Position numbers and translations under genes: made by a program. From Streptomyces sp. F63 (lineage in GTDB: Bacteria; Actinomycetota; Actinomycetes; Streptomycetales; Streptomycetaceae): DNA of 64,000 nucleotides. The notes below the pieces were generated by a model, which was not told the DNA's origin, made no database searches, and worked only from the letters and a program-made list of their open reading frames with translations. The stretch lies in assembly GCF_018070345.1 (NCBI RefSeq), contig NZ_JAGPXX010000001.1, forward strand, positions 62,001-126,000, written 5' to 3'. Of the stretch, positions 10,825-21,403 are shown one piece after another (position 1 is the first letter of the stretch; every line of letters begins with the position of its first letter).

Positions 10825-11484
10825 TCAGCTGAAGACGATCATCGATCCCTGGCTGAGGCTCCGGGTCGCCGCCGCGTTCAGCCCCAGCCACACGTGCCGT
10901 TCGCGGGCATACGGGCTGGCGTCCTCGTACGGGACGGTGATCGCCGGCTCCTCCAGGCTGGTGGGGCGGCCCGGCGGCGCGGGGGCCAGCGGGGGGTTGA
11001 CCGGGTCGATGCCGATCGCCGGGGCGACCGCCTCCAGTTCGCGGAGCAGGCCGTGCGCGGAGCCCAGCGGACCGCCGCCGCCCAGGAGTTCGTCGTTCGA
11101 GAGCGGCTGGGTGAAGTCGACGGGAACGTAGGCGCCGGCGTGGTCGTAGTGCCAGACCAGATGCGACTGCTGCGCGGTGGTCTCGAACATCTCCAGCAAC
11201 TGTTCGTAGTCGCCGCCGAGTTCGTCCACCGGGGTCACCGGCAGTCCGCAGACCTGGAGCATGTAGGCGCGGCGCAGGAAGTGCAGCGCGTCGTAGTCGA
11301 AGCCGGCGACGGGGGCGACGTCCCCGCTCAGGCCGGGCATGTAGCCGAACACGGGAACGGGGGGCAGGCTCGCCTCGCGCAGGGCCTTGTCGTAGACCGC
11401 GATCTCTTCGGCGAAGGGGTTGTCGGGGCTCTGGCACAGCACATCGACGAGCGGGACGAGCCACAGATCACACGCCACGAGCAC
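10825..11484 (-). CDS. Hypothetical protein, conserved-looking, function unknown
   Basis: 219 residues with normal Streptomyces codon bias and a non-repetitive, folded-looking composition. The segments FGYMPGLSGDVAPVAGFDYDALHFLRRAYMLQVCGLPVTPVDEL and QSHLVWHYDHAGAYVPVDF suggest a globular soluble enzyme or binding protein. No signal peptide, membrane segment or familiar motif is seen. The start is GTG at 11484 (a second GTG lies two codons later); the ribosome site is weak (GAGAG). It is convergent with the SLATT gene and separated by about 140 bases from the next leftward gene. I do not recognise the family. Confidence 0.6.
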   Translation of the reverse strand: MLVACDLWLVPLVDVLCQSPDNPFAEEIAVYDKALREASLPPVPVFGYMPGLSGDVAPVAGFDYDALHFLRRAYMLQVCGLPVTPVDELGGDYEQLLEMFETTAQQSHLVWHYDHAGAYVPVDFTQPLSNDELLGGGGPLGSAHGLLRELEAVAPAIGIDPVNPPLAPAPPGRPTSLEEPAITVPYEDASPYARERHVWLGLNAAATRSLSQGSMIVFS

Positions 11485-11622
11485 TCGCTCTCTGTCCGGG
11501 TCGGCACGATGGTCGGATCAGCGTAATGGGCGGGGCCGCCGCGCGGGCGGCGGCACGGGACGGAGCCGGGCGGAACCGCCGGAGGGACCGCCTCCGGCCA
11601 CCCTGTTGCCCGTTCTGCCCGG

Positions 11623-13770
<2,148 letters not shown>

Positions 13771-13891
13771 TACTGGCCTTCTCCCGTCCTGTCGTGCCGC
13801 CCGGCGGAGATGACCGGGACGGGGGCGTGGGCGCCGCGGGCCCGGGTGGGCCCGCCGGTGGCGCGGCGGGCCGCGGCGGGCCGGGCGGTCG

Positions 13892-14596
13892 TCACAGCGG
13901 TCCGTATCGGGTCGTGAAGCGGTCGAGCAGTTCCAGCGAATGGTCGTTGTAGCCCGCGATGATGTGCCGGGCGGCCTGCTCGTCGCGGGCGGCGACGGCG
14001 TCCGCCAGCTCGCCGTGGCCGCTCCACAGCCGCCCCGCGAGGTCCGTCTCCCGCCGCAGGTACGGCACCGCGAAGACCCAGCTCTGCACCCGGACCCGGT
14101 CGAGCATGTCGCGGAGGTACGGATTGCCGACGAGCCGGCCGAGCTCCCGCCAGAAACGCAGGTCGTGCCCGATGAGCACATCCAGGTCACCCGCGCGGGA
14201 GGCCCGCACCGCCTCGTCCGCCCGGCGGCGCAGAGAGCGGAGCGCGGCCGGGGTGAGGGCCTCCAGGATCCGCTGCACCGCGTGCCGGAAGATGCCGTCG
14301 ACGATGAGGGTGCGCGCCTCCACCATGTCGCGGAAGTCCTCCGGGGCGAACCGGTGCACCTGGAAACCGCGATGGTGCTCCAGGTCGACCAGGCCCTGCG
14401 CGGCGAGGTCCACCAGCGCCTCGCGCACCGGGGTGGCGGAGACGCCGTACTGCTCGGCGATCTCCTTGACGGCGACGTGCTGCCCGGCGGGCAGGCGGCC
14501 GGCCAGTATCTCGTCCCGGAGCGCCTCGGCGATCTGCTGCCGCAGGGTGTTCCGGGTGACTGCCGAGCCGCGGGGGTGACTGCCGCTGCCGGGCAT
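13892..14596 (-). CDS. GntR-family transcriptional regulator (FadR/FCD type)
   Basis: 234 residues. The N-terminal winged helix (residues about 15-75) has the GntR signature LRDEILAGRLPAGQHVAVKEIAEQYGVSATPVREAL. A helical FCD-type effector domain follows, with DLRFWRELGRLVGNPYLRDML and EHxxxxxA-like ARDEQAARHIIAGYNDHS, where histidines usually bind metal and carboxylate ligands. Start ATG 14596 has AAGGAG nine bases upstream. Target and ligand are unknown; the gene lies just upstream of the glycosyltransferase-like gene on the same strand. Confidence 0.88.
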   Translation of the reverse strand: MPGSGSHPRGSAVTRNTLRQQIAEALRDEILAGRLPAGQHVAVKEIAEQYGVSATPVREALVDLAAQGLVDLEHHRGFQVHRFAPEDFRDMVEARTLIVDGIFRHAVQRILEALTPAALRSLRRRADEAVRASRAGDLDVLIGHDLRFWRELGRLVGNPYLRDMLDRVRVQSWVFAVPYLRRETDLAGRLWSGHGELADAVAARDEQAARHIIAGYNDHSLELLDRFTTRYGPL

Positions 14597-15296
14597 GGGG
14601 GCGTTCTCCTTCGCCGTGACACGGGTGCGCTGGTCGCGCGGCCTCCGGGTCACCTTAGGCGACGGCGGGGCACCCGTCTCCGGCGGATTCACCCGTCCCC
14701 GCACGTGGGACGGTACGGCCGGACGAACGGGGCCGGCCGTGCGGACACGGCGGGCCCCGTTCGCACCATATGCGCGAAGGCGACCGGCGGCTCCTCGTCG
14801 AGAGCCGCCCGCCCTTCCTCGGCCTCCGCGGCGGTTGCACCCATGGATACGGGACGGGGGCGGCTTCCGTTCACCGGGCGGCGAAAAGAATCGCCCGGCG
14901 CGCACCGGCGCGGGGTTCCGGAGTGCGCCGGGCGGCGGATGATCCCGTTCCGGTTCCGCCGGTACGCCGCCACGCCGGTACCAGCCGGGCCGTCGGGCCC
15001 TCCGTCGTCCGGCGCCGCCCGTACCGCCGCCCGTACCGCCGCCCCTGCCCCGGCACCGCCGCCCGTGCGGCCCGCACCACCTGCGCCGCACGGCACCGCG
15101 GCGCCCGGAAGCCATCCGAGTGTCGTGGGGCCGTGCGGGGCCGTGCGGCGGGGCACCCGGAGGCGTCCATCCCGGTGGACAGCGGCCCCCAATATTGACA
15201 ACATGCTGTCAATGCCGCCGGGCGCCGCGTGCTCCGCGCCGCCACCGGCCGGCCACCACCGATCCCGGACACCGGGGTCCGGACACGGGAGAAGCC
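14597..15296. other. Gene-free divergent interval between GntR and DJ-1 genes
   Basis: 700 bases. Open frames here are arginine/proline-rich and lack ribosome sites, so none is called. The interval contains a short imperfect direct repeat of CGCCCGTACCGC near 15008-15060 and the MarR-type palindrome at 15194-15213. Otherwise nothing recognisable. Confidence 0.5.
15194..15213. promoter_or_regulatory. Palindromic operator, probably for the downstream MarR regulator
   Basis: ATTGACA-ACATGC-TGTCAAT: 7-bp perfect arms, and the inner six bases are nearly self-complementary too. It is of the TTGACA/TGTCAA type often bound by MarR proteins and overlaps a TTGACA that could be a -35. It lies 84 bases before the DJ-1 start, in front of the operon that encodes a MarR protein. 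Confidence 0.65.
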
Positions 15297-16097
15297 ATGA
15301 CCACCACGACCGTGCACCTCGCCGTCTACGACACCCTCGCCGACTGGGAATTCGGCTACGCCACCGCCGTCCTCCGCGAGACCACGTACCACCGCGCTCC
15401 CCGCCGCGCGGTCGAGGTCCGGACCGTCTCGCCCGGCGCCGCCGGCCGGCCCGTCACCACCATCGGCGGTGTGCGGCTGCTGCCCGACATGGCGCTGGAC
15501 GCGCTGCGCCCCGCGGACAGCTCGCTGCTGATCCTGCCGGGGGCGCAACTCTGGGACGCGGGCGAGGAGCTGGCCCCGTTCGCCGCCGCGGCCCGCGCCT
15601 TCCTGGACGCCGGCGTCCCGGTGGCCGCCATCTGCGGCGGCACCGCCGGACTCGCCCGTGCGGGCCTGCTCGACGACCGGGACCACACCAGTGCCGTCGC
15701 CGAGTACCTGGCCCACCAGCCCGGCTACCGGGGACACGACCGCTACCGCGACGCGGACGCCGTCCGCGACCGCGGGCTGATCACCGCCGGTCCGACCGAG
15801 CCCGTGGCCTTCGCCCGCGAGATCGCCGCCGAACTGGACCTCATGGAACCGCACGTCCTGGACGCCTGGTTCCGGCTGTACGCGGCCTCGGACCCGACCG
15901 CCTTCCCCGTCCTGATGAGCGCGGCGGAGCGGGCGGCCGCGGACCGCACCGGCCGCGGCGGCGGCGACGGCGACGGCGACCGCGGCAGAGACGGGAGCGG
16001 GGACGGTATGGGCGGCGCCGTGAACGGCACGGCTGAGACGCCGCACCCCGGCGCGGAGTCCGGGCCGGGATCCACGCCGGGAGACAGCGCCGCGTGA
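15297..16097 (+). CDS. DJ-1/PfpI-family protein (class I glutamine-amidotransferase fold)
   Basis: 266 residues. The fold is recognised by TTTTVHLAVYDTLADWEFGYA at the start, LLILPGAQLWD and AAICGGTAGLARAGLLD near residue 108, where the cysteine of AAICGG is the nucleophile-elbow residue of the DJ-1/PfpI family. The last ~45 residues are Gly/Asp-rich and disordered. Members include chaperone-deglycases, proteases and isonitrile hydratases; which applies is unknown. ATG 15297 has GGGAG upstream. The stop overlaps the following MarR start (GTGA), so the two are cotranscribed. Confidence 0.85.
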   Translation: MTTTTVHLAVYDTLADWEFGYATAVLRETTYHRAPRRAVEVRTVSPGAAGRPVTTIGGVRLLPDMALDALRPADSSLLILPGAQLWDAGEELAPFAAAARAFLDAGVPVAAICGGTAGLARAGLLDDRDHTSAVAEYLAHQPGYRGHDRYRDADAVRDRGLITAGPTEPVAFAREIAAELDLMEPHVLDAWFRLYAASDPTAFPVLMSAAERAAADRTGRGGGDGDGDRGRDGSGDGMGGAVNGTAETPHPGAESGPGSTPGDSAA

Positions 16098-16699
16098 ACG
16101 GGCCGCGACGCCGACAGGAGGAGACGGAGAGCCGGCCGGGCACCGGTAAGACGGAAGCCCTGCACAGCGCCGGACACACGGCGGCGCCGGAAGAGCCGCA
16201 GGACTCGCGGAGCCCGGAGCGGCCGGACAGGGCCCGCCCGCCCGTCCGTACCGGCTCACCCGCCGAACCCGAACTGCTGTCCCGTACCGCCCTGGCGGCC
16301 TTCCGCCTCAACGGGCAGTTCCTCGCGGCGGCCGAGACCATGGCCCGCCCGGCCGGGCTCACCGCCGCCTGGTGGCAGGTGCTGGGCGCGGTGCTCCGCG
16401 AACCGCTGCCGGTCGCCGGGATCGCCCGCGCGATGGGCGTCACCCGGCAGAGCGTGCAGCGCGTCGCCGATCTGCTGGCGAGCCGGGGACTCGCCGAGTA
16501 CCTGCCGAATCCGGCGCACCGGAGGGCCAAACTGCTGTCCCCCACCGAGGAGGGCCGGGCGGCCGTCCAGCGCATCGGCCCGGCGCACGCGCAGTTCGCG
16601 CGGCGGCTGGCGGGGGCCCTGGAGCCCGGGGAACTGGAGGAAACGGTACGGGTTCTGGAACGGCTGGTGGACGCGATGGACACAATCGGGGGTCGCTGA
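16094..16699 (+). CDS. MarR-family transcriptional regulator
   Basis: 201 residues. A disordered N-terminal extension of about 55 residues is followed by a MarR winged helix: LTAAWWQVLGAVLREPLPVAGIARAMGVTRQSVQRVADLLASRGLAEYLPNPAHRRAKLLSPTEEG, with the recognition helix at TRQSVQRVADLL and the wing at NPAHRRAKLL. The start is the GTG overlapping the DJ-1 stop; a later start would remove only the disordered part. Likely autoregulator of the DJ-1/MarR operon through the palindrome at 15194-15213 (inferred). Confidence 0.88.
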   Translation: MNGPRRRQEETESRPGTGKTEALHSAGHTAAPEEPQDSRSPERPDRARPPVRTGSPAEPELLSRTALAAFRLNGQFLAAAETMARPAGLTAAWWQVLGAVLREPLPVAGIARAMGVTRQSVQRVADLLASRGLAEYLPNPAHRRAKLLSPTEEGRAAVQRIGPAHAQFARRLAGALEPGELEETVRVLERLVDAMDTIGGR

Positions 16700-16782
16700 G
16701 CCCGCAGTCGTCCCGCCATCGGACGTCTCGCCCTATTCTCCCCCTGTGTCGGCAGAGCACCAGGGGGGAAGGGCGCGGGGCT

Positions 16783-18858
16783 ATGGATGAACTGAGGGAG
16801 GGCGACCCGCAGCGGATCGGGGCGTACCGGCTGCTGGGCCGGCTGGGCGCGGGCGGCATGGGCCGGGTCTACCTCGCCCGTTCCGACCGGGGGCGCACCG
16901 CGGCGGTCAAGCTCGTACGGCGGGAGCTCGCGGCACAGGGCGAGTTCCGGGACCGCTTCCGCCGGGAGGTGCGGGCCGCGCGCCGGGTGGGCGGCCGGTG
17001 GACGGCGCCCGTGCTGGACGCGGACACCGAGGCGGCGCTGCCGTGGGTGGCGACCGGGTACATCGCCGGGCCGTCGCTCCAGCGGCTGGTCGGCGAGCAC
17101 GGTCCGCTACCGGAGCGGTCCGTACGCGTCCTGGCGGCGTCGCTGGCCGCCGCCCTGGAGGACATCCACGCCGCCGGGCTGGTGCACCGGGACCTCAAGC
17201 CGTCGAACGTCCTCGTCACCATCGACGGGCCGCGCGTCATCGACTTCGGCATCGCCCGCGCCCTGGAGACCGCCACGGACGGCGGGCCGACCCGCACCGG
17301 CGCGATGGTCGGCTCCCCCGGCTTCATGGCGCCCGAACAGGTGCGCGGCGAACGCATCACACCGGCCTGTGACGTCTTCTGCCTCGGCTCGGTACTGGTG
17401 CACGCGGCGACGGGGCGGACGCCGTTCGGCGGTGCGGAGAGCGACGTACCGGCGCTGCTGTACCGGATCGCGCGCGAGGAGCCGGACCTCACCGGACTGC
17501 CGGACGGCCTGCGGGACTTGGTCACGGACTGCCTGCGCAAGGACCCGGCCGGGCGGCCCGCGCCCGCCGAACTCCGGGAGCGTTCGGGTGCGGACGCGAC
17601 GCTGGGCGACGGCCGGGCCCTGGAGCCGTGGCTCCCGGGCCGGGTGGTGGCCCAGCTCGGACAGCACGCCGTACGACTGCTGGACGCGGAGGACCCGGCA
17701 TCGGCCGGCGACCCGGACCCGGCGCCCGAGGCCGCTCCGGCGGCGGACCGTCCCGCGGCCGGCACCGGACACGCGTACGGCGACGGGCACGGCCTGCTGC
17801 ACGGAGCCGAGCCCGCCCGGGAGGAGCAGGCGCGGGCCCAGGCGCGGGAACGGCTGTACGAGCCGACGCCGGAGCACACCCCGGCCGGCGGACCCGGCAC
17901 CGGTACCGGCACCGGCCCGTACGGCAACGTGCCGTACGCCAACGGGCCCTACGGCGTGCAGCACGGCGACGGCCGTGCGGACCGGACCGGACGGGAGGGC
18001 CGGTGGGACCGGGAGGACCGGGAGGACCGGACCGCACGGGAGCAGCACCACCAGGCGCCGCCCGCCGCGCACCCAGGACACCCCGCGCAGCCAGGGCACC
18101 CCGGGCACCCCGGCACCGCACACTTCCCGCCTCCGCCGCCCCCGGGGTCCGCGCCGCCCGCCTCCACGCCGTACTACGGCCCGCCGCCTCCCGGTTCCGG
18201 CTACGGCTACGGCACCCGGCAGTACAACACCACGCCGGGTTACCTCCCCCCGTACCGGCCGGACCACGCGGCTCCCGACGGCTCCAGCGGGGCCACCCGG
18301 CACTGGCGCATAAGCGCCCTGGTCACGGCCATGGCCCTGGCGGTGGCGGTCATCGGCGGTACGACCGTCTACACCCTGCTCAAGGACGACGGCGCCACCG
18401 GCCAGAGCCGTGACCGCGCGGCCGGCCGCCAGGGCGGCGCCCCGGAGAGCCCGAACAGCCCGAACCCGGACACCGACCCCGACGCCGACTCCGCCGCCGA
18501 CTCCTCGCCGCGCCCCTCGCCCGGTGCCGTGCCCCAGGAGTACCTGGGGACCTGGGAGGCCGCCTTCGGCACGGCCGAGCAGGACGTCCGCCGCTTCACC
18601 CTCGTGCAGGGCGGCCCCGGCGACCCGGTCTTCCGGCTGGACGCCGACGGCCCCGGCTACCACTGCGAGTTCAGCGCCCGTCTGCGGGGCGTCGGCCCCC
18701 CGGTCGAACTGTCGCCGTCCACCGTGGAGGTCGCCCAGCCCGCCACGGCCTGCCGGCCGGGCCCGGTCACCACCCTGGAACTGGAGCCCGACGGCGGCCT
18801 CCGCCGCGTCTTCAGCGAGGGCACCGAGAAACCTCTCGTCTACACGAGGATCGACTGA
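16783..18858 (+). CDS. Transmembrane Ser/Thr protein kinase (PknB-like)
   Basis: 691 residues. The kinase domain (about 12-265) has the glycine loop LGRLGAGGMGRVY, lysine in AAVKLV, catalytic loop HRDLKPSN near 135, DFG in VIDFGIA, and the activation segment ending GSPGFMAPEQ. A long Pro/Gly/Tyr-rich juxtamembrane linker (about 290-505) follows, then one TM (ALVTAMALAVAVIGGTTVYTLL, about 510-532). An acidic Ser/Pro linker leads to an extracellular domain of about 110 residues starting EYLGTWEAAFG; there are no PASTA repeats. ATG 16783 follows a GGGGGGAA stretch. Substrate and signal unknown. Confidence 0.93.
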   Translation: MDELREGDPQRIGAYRLLGRLGAGGMGRVYLARSDRGRTAAVKLVRRELAAQGEFRDRFRREVRAARRVGGRWTAPVLDADTEAALPWVATGYIAGPSLQRLVGEHGPLPERSVRVLAASLAAALEDIHAAGLVHRDLKPSNVLVTIDGPRVIDFGIARALETATDGGPTRTGAMVGSPGFMAPEQVRGERITPACDVFCLGSVLVHAATGRTPFGGAESDVPALLYRIAREEPDLTGLPDGLRDLVTDCLRKDPAGRPAPAELRERSGADATLGDGRALEPWLPGRVVAQLGQHAVRLLDAEDPASAGDPDPAPEAAPAADRPAAGTGHAYGDGHGLLHGAEPAREEQARAQARERLYEPTPEHTPAGGPGTGTGTGPYGNVPYANGPYGVQHGDGRADRTGREGRWDREDREDRTAREQHHQAPPAAHPGHPAQPGHPGHPGTAHFPPPPPPGSAPPASTPYYGPPPPGSGYGYGTRQYNTTPGYLPPYRPDHAAPDGSSGATRHWRISALVTAMALAVAVIGGTTVYTLLKDDGATGQSRDRAAGRQGGAPESPNSPNPDTDPDADSAADSSPRPSPGAVPQEYLGTWEAAFGTAEQDVRRFTLVQGGPGDPVFRLDADGPGYHCEFSARLRGVGPPVELSPSTVEVAQPATACRPGPVTTLELEPDGGLRRVFSEGTEKPLVYTRID

Positions 18859-19002
18859 CCCGGGAAGCCGATCGGAGCGGCGCCCCGCCGGCCCGGCCGC
18901 GGCCCGCCGCGCGTTGAGGACCCGTCCTGTCCGCAAGGACCCCTAGCGTGACGGCACGGCGCGAGCGGAAGAACCTCGCGGTGAGAGAAGGGCCAAACGA
19001 TC

Positions 19003-19443
19003 ATGCTGCGAGGTCTCGCCACCGTCAGTTTCTGGGCGGACGACGTCGAAGCGGCGAAGAGCTGGTACAGCGAACTACTGGGCATCAGGCCGTACTTCGA
19101 ACGCTCGGGTCCGGACGGCGAGCTCGCCTACGCCGAATTCCGCCTCGGCGACTTCCAGGCCGAACTCGGTCTGATCGACCGCCGCTACGCGCCTCCGGCC
19201 GCGGCGGCCGACGGCCCGGGCGGCGCCGTCGTCCACTGGCACGTCGACGATGTGGCGGCCGCCGTGGAGCGTCTGCTGTCGCTGGGCGCCACGGAATACC
19301 AGCCCGTCACCCCGCGCGGGGAGGGCTTCGTGACGGCCTCCGTGACCGACCCCTTCGGCAACGTCCTGGGCGTCATGTACAACGCGCACTACCTGGACGT
19401 CCTGGCACGCATCCCGAGTTTCGAACTCCCGGCACCGGAGTGA
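19003..19443 (+). CDS. VOC-family (glyoxalase/bleomycin-resistance fold) protein
   Basis: 146 residues forming two beta-alpha-beta-beta-beta modules: LATVSFWADDVEAAKSWYSELLG at the start and VHWHVDDVAAAVERLLSLGA around residue 77, ending in VTDPFGNVLGVMYN. Metal-ligand positions are partly conserved (His in VHWHV; the final Glu is replaced by asparagine or shifted), so it may be a binding protein rather than an enzyme. ATG 19003 has GAGAGAAGGG upstream. Substrate unknown. Confidence 0.85.
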   Translation: MLRGLATVSFWADDVEAAKSWYSELLGIRPYFERSGPDGELAYAEFRLGDFQAELGLIDRRYAPPAAAADGPGGAVVHWHVDDVAAAVERLLSLGATEYQPVTPRGEGFVTASVTDPFGNVLGVMYNAHYLDVLARIPSFELPAPE

Positions 19444-19474
19444 TGCGGCGGCACGGCGACGGCGTCCCGGCTCG

Positions 19475-19686
19475 TCACATCGCGCCCCTGAGGTCGTGCA
19501 CACTGACGCCGGCCTGCCGCAGCACGTTGGCAAGGGTCCCTCTGGGACCGGGCTGCGATGCGGCACCACGCAGACGACGCTTCCCCGACGCAGCACCGTG
19601 TGCGAGCCCTTGCCATCCCGACGCGTGAAGCCGAGCCGCTCAAGAGCTTTGATGAGCCGGTCGGAGGAGATCTGAGGAAGGGGAGG
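19475..19686 (-). pseudogene. HicA-type toxin remnant (frameshifted, start codon lost)
   Basis: Read leftwards, the frame gives PQISSDRLIKALERLGFTRRDGKGSHTVLRRGS then VVPHRSPVPEG. This is the HicA double-stranded-RNA-binding fold with its GSH motif containing the catalytic histidine. After PV the reading frame shifts by one base; the other frame continues TLANVLRQAGVSVHDLRGAM and stops at 19475, exactly the expected HicA C-terminus. No ATG, GTG or TTG lies between the upstream stop and the first conserved residues. Two lesions therefore make it non-functional unless the sequence has errors. Confidence 0.7.
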
Positions 19687-19930
19687 TCAGGCGGCTTGCA
19701 CCGTGACATCGACGTCACCGGACCAGGCATCGGCCTGTCGAGCGGTGATGGCCTCGGCATGCTCCCGGGACACCTCGGCGAAGTACAGCTCCAGGGCTTC
19801 CGTGATCATCGCTTTGGCCTCCGCGAGATCCTTGCCCCAGCTTCGTGGTACCGGTCACCGGCTCCAGAGCGTTGTAGCCGCCCTCGTCGGGCGTGTAGTG
19901 GATGTGGAAGGTAACGCGCTGATCAGCCAT
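19687..19930 (-). pseudogene. HicB-type antitoxin remnant (frameshifted)
   Basis: The ATG at 19930 begins MADQRVTFHIHYTPDEGGYNALEPVTGT, as in HicB-like antitoxins. Near 19840-19855 the frame changes, and the second frame reads SWGKDLAEAKAMITEALELYFAEVSREHAEA and stops at 19687, the expected HicB helical continuation. The total length (244 bases) is not a multiple of three. It precedes the hicA remnant directly in the hicB-hicA order. Confidence 0.7.
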
Positions 19931-20119
19931 GCGGGCTCTCCCGGAGCAACGTGAGGACGTCGTCTTGATTTTCCGGGCCGCTCTGCCTCGGCCACGCCCT
20001 TCGGGGCCGAGGCCGCAGTCCGTGCCGACTCCCCCTGCTGCCCGGCCGGTGCGGCTGCGGAGCGGTCCGGGCAGGCGCGGGGCGGCACCTGCCCGGACCG
20101 TCGCCGTTCGCGGGGCCGC

Positions 20120-20413
20120 CTACGGGCGGCGGGCCGCCGCGTCCTCCCGTTCGTGGCTCCGGCAGTACGGCGTGCCGTCCGGCGGGGTCGTCACGGGCTC
20201 GTCGGCGAGGGCGTAGCAGAGCTGCGCGTGCAGCATCTCCGCCTCGGCGACGGAGAGCCGCAGGGCGAGGTCCGTGTCGAACCGGCCGTCCTGCCGCAGC
20301 CACAGCGGGACGGCGATCCGGCCGTCCGCCTCCCACACCACCGGCTTGCCGGGCACGCGACTGACGCAGAGACCCTGCGCGGGGCTGGAGTTGTCCGGGG
20401 TCCCGGTGCTCAT
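20120..20413 (-). CDS. Hypothetical protein, small, soluble
   Basis: 97 residues. The central part GKPVVWEADGRIAVPLWLRQDGRFDTDLALRLSVAEAEMLHAQLCYALAD looks folded, with a C-terminal helix. A possible metal or DNA contact tail follows (YCRSHERED). The ATG overlaps the preceding gene's stop (TGATG), so the two are cotranslated. Such small genes often accompany XRE/DUF397 regulators in Streptomyces, and one such pair begins 250 bases upstream of this pair. Function not recognised. Confidence 0.7.
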   Translation of the reverse strand: MSTGTPDNSSPAQGLCVSRVPGKPVVWEADGRIAVPLWLRQDGRFDTDLALRLSVAEAEMLHAQLCYALADEPVTTPPDGTPYCRSHEREDAAARRP

Positions 20414-20937
20414 CAGGCCGCCACCCCCGCGCCGGGAGCCGGCCGGCCGTCCGTCCTGCCGTCCGACCCGCCGTCCGCCCCGCCACCCGGGCCTCCGGCG
20501 GCCCGTGCGAGGAGCGCCGCCCCGAGGTCGTAGGCCCGAACGGTGTCGGGTCCGACGATGATCCCGTCCATCGCGTACGCGAGCGCGGCCCGGCGCCGCG
20601 CCTGGCACCGCTCGTGGGCAGAGGGACCGGGCCCTACGGACCCTGCGGACGCGCCGGTCCGCCGGCCACCGCCGTCCCGGCCCGGCAGCTCCGCGGGCCG
20701 GTGGTACGGCCGGTGCTCCGGCCAGGGGTGCGGCCGGAGCCGCCCCAGCCGGTACGGAGGATTGACGGCCCGGACGACGAGCCGCAGGCCGCGCGCCGTG
20801 CGGCGGTCGGGCCGTCGGGCGGCGGGTTCTGGAGGCACAGCCGGACAGGGCCGGCGCCGCTTCCCCCTGGCAGGAATGAACAGGGCTGCCCCGCGAACAA
20901 GTGTGCTCCGCAGGGTCGACCGGATACGGTGATGCAC
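20413..20937 (-). CDS. Hypothetical arginine/proline-rich protein
   Basis: 174 residues. The first ~110 are Arg/Pro-rich and probably disordered. A short conserved-looking helix pair follows (CQARRRAALAYAMDGIIVGPDTVRAYDLGAALLARAAGG) and then a Gly/Asp tail. Start GTG 20937 with a good AGAGGAG ribosome site; the stop overlaps the next start (TGATG). The translation signals and coupling argue that it is real despite the poor composition. Function unknown. Confidence 0.6.
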   Translation of the reverse strand: MHHRIRSTLRSTLVRGAALFIPARGKRRRPCPAVPPEPAARRPDRRTARGLRLVVRAVNPPYRLGRLRPHPWPEHRPYHRPAELPGRDGGGRRTGASAGSVGPGPSAHERCQARRRAALAYAMDGIIVGPDTVRAYDLGAALLARAAGGPGGGADGGSDGRTDGRPAPGAGVAA

Positions 20938-21185
20938 GCTGACGCTCCTCTGAAGCGTTGGCCATGCCCCGGGGTGCGCCTACACCGCCGGGGCACTTTC
21001 ATACCCGACAGCAACCATTTGACCACTGACCGGAGTTGAACCGTAGCGCCAAACGGCATTCCGCATCAACATTTATGAGTCACGAAGAATGAGTCGGCAT
21101 ATGACAGTCTCCGGCACGCCGATGCGCCCTTCGTCTCCGAAAGCGGACGGCTCGTCTCACGCCGGTCGATGACGGCTGACAACTG

Positions 21186-21401
21186 TCAGCCGGCGGATCG
21201 GTCCAGCCGGTCGAACTCTCCCGCCCGCGCGCCGAGAAGCAGCGCTCGCACCGCCTGTGGAGCGGCCTTGATGATCACCAAGGGCTCATCGCTCTCCCGG
21301 AGCAGCACTTCACCACCGCAGCGGGCGAGTTCGAGGCAGTTGCCGTCCGAATCCTCGGAGAACGAGGACTTGCGCCACCGTATGTCCACTCTTTCCCACA
21401 C
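21186..21401 (-). CDS. DUF397-domain protein
   Basis: 71 residues with the family core RWRKSSFSEDSDGNCLELARC, then VLLRESDEPLVIIKA and the C-terminal ALLLGARAGEFD. DUF397 proteins accompany XRE regulators in Streptomyces and are thought to act with them in development or stress control. GTG start at 21401, two bases after the stop of the XRE gene, so both are one operon. Confidence 0.9.
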   Translation of the reverse strand: MWERVDIRWRKSSFSEDSDGNCLELARCGGEVLLRESDEPLVIIKAAPQAVRALLLGARAGEFDRLDRSAG

Positions 21402-21403
21402 CC

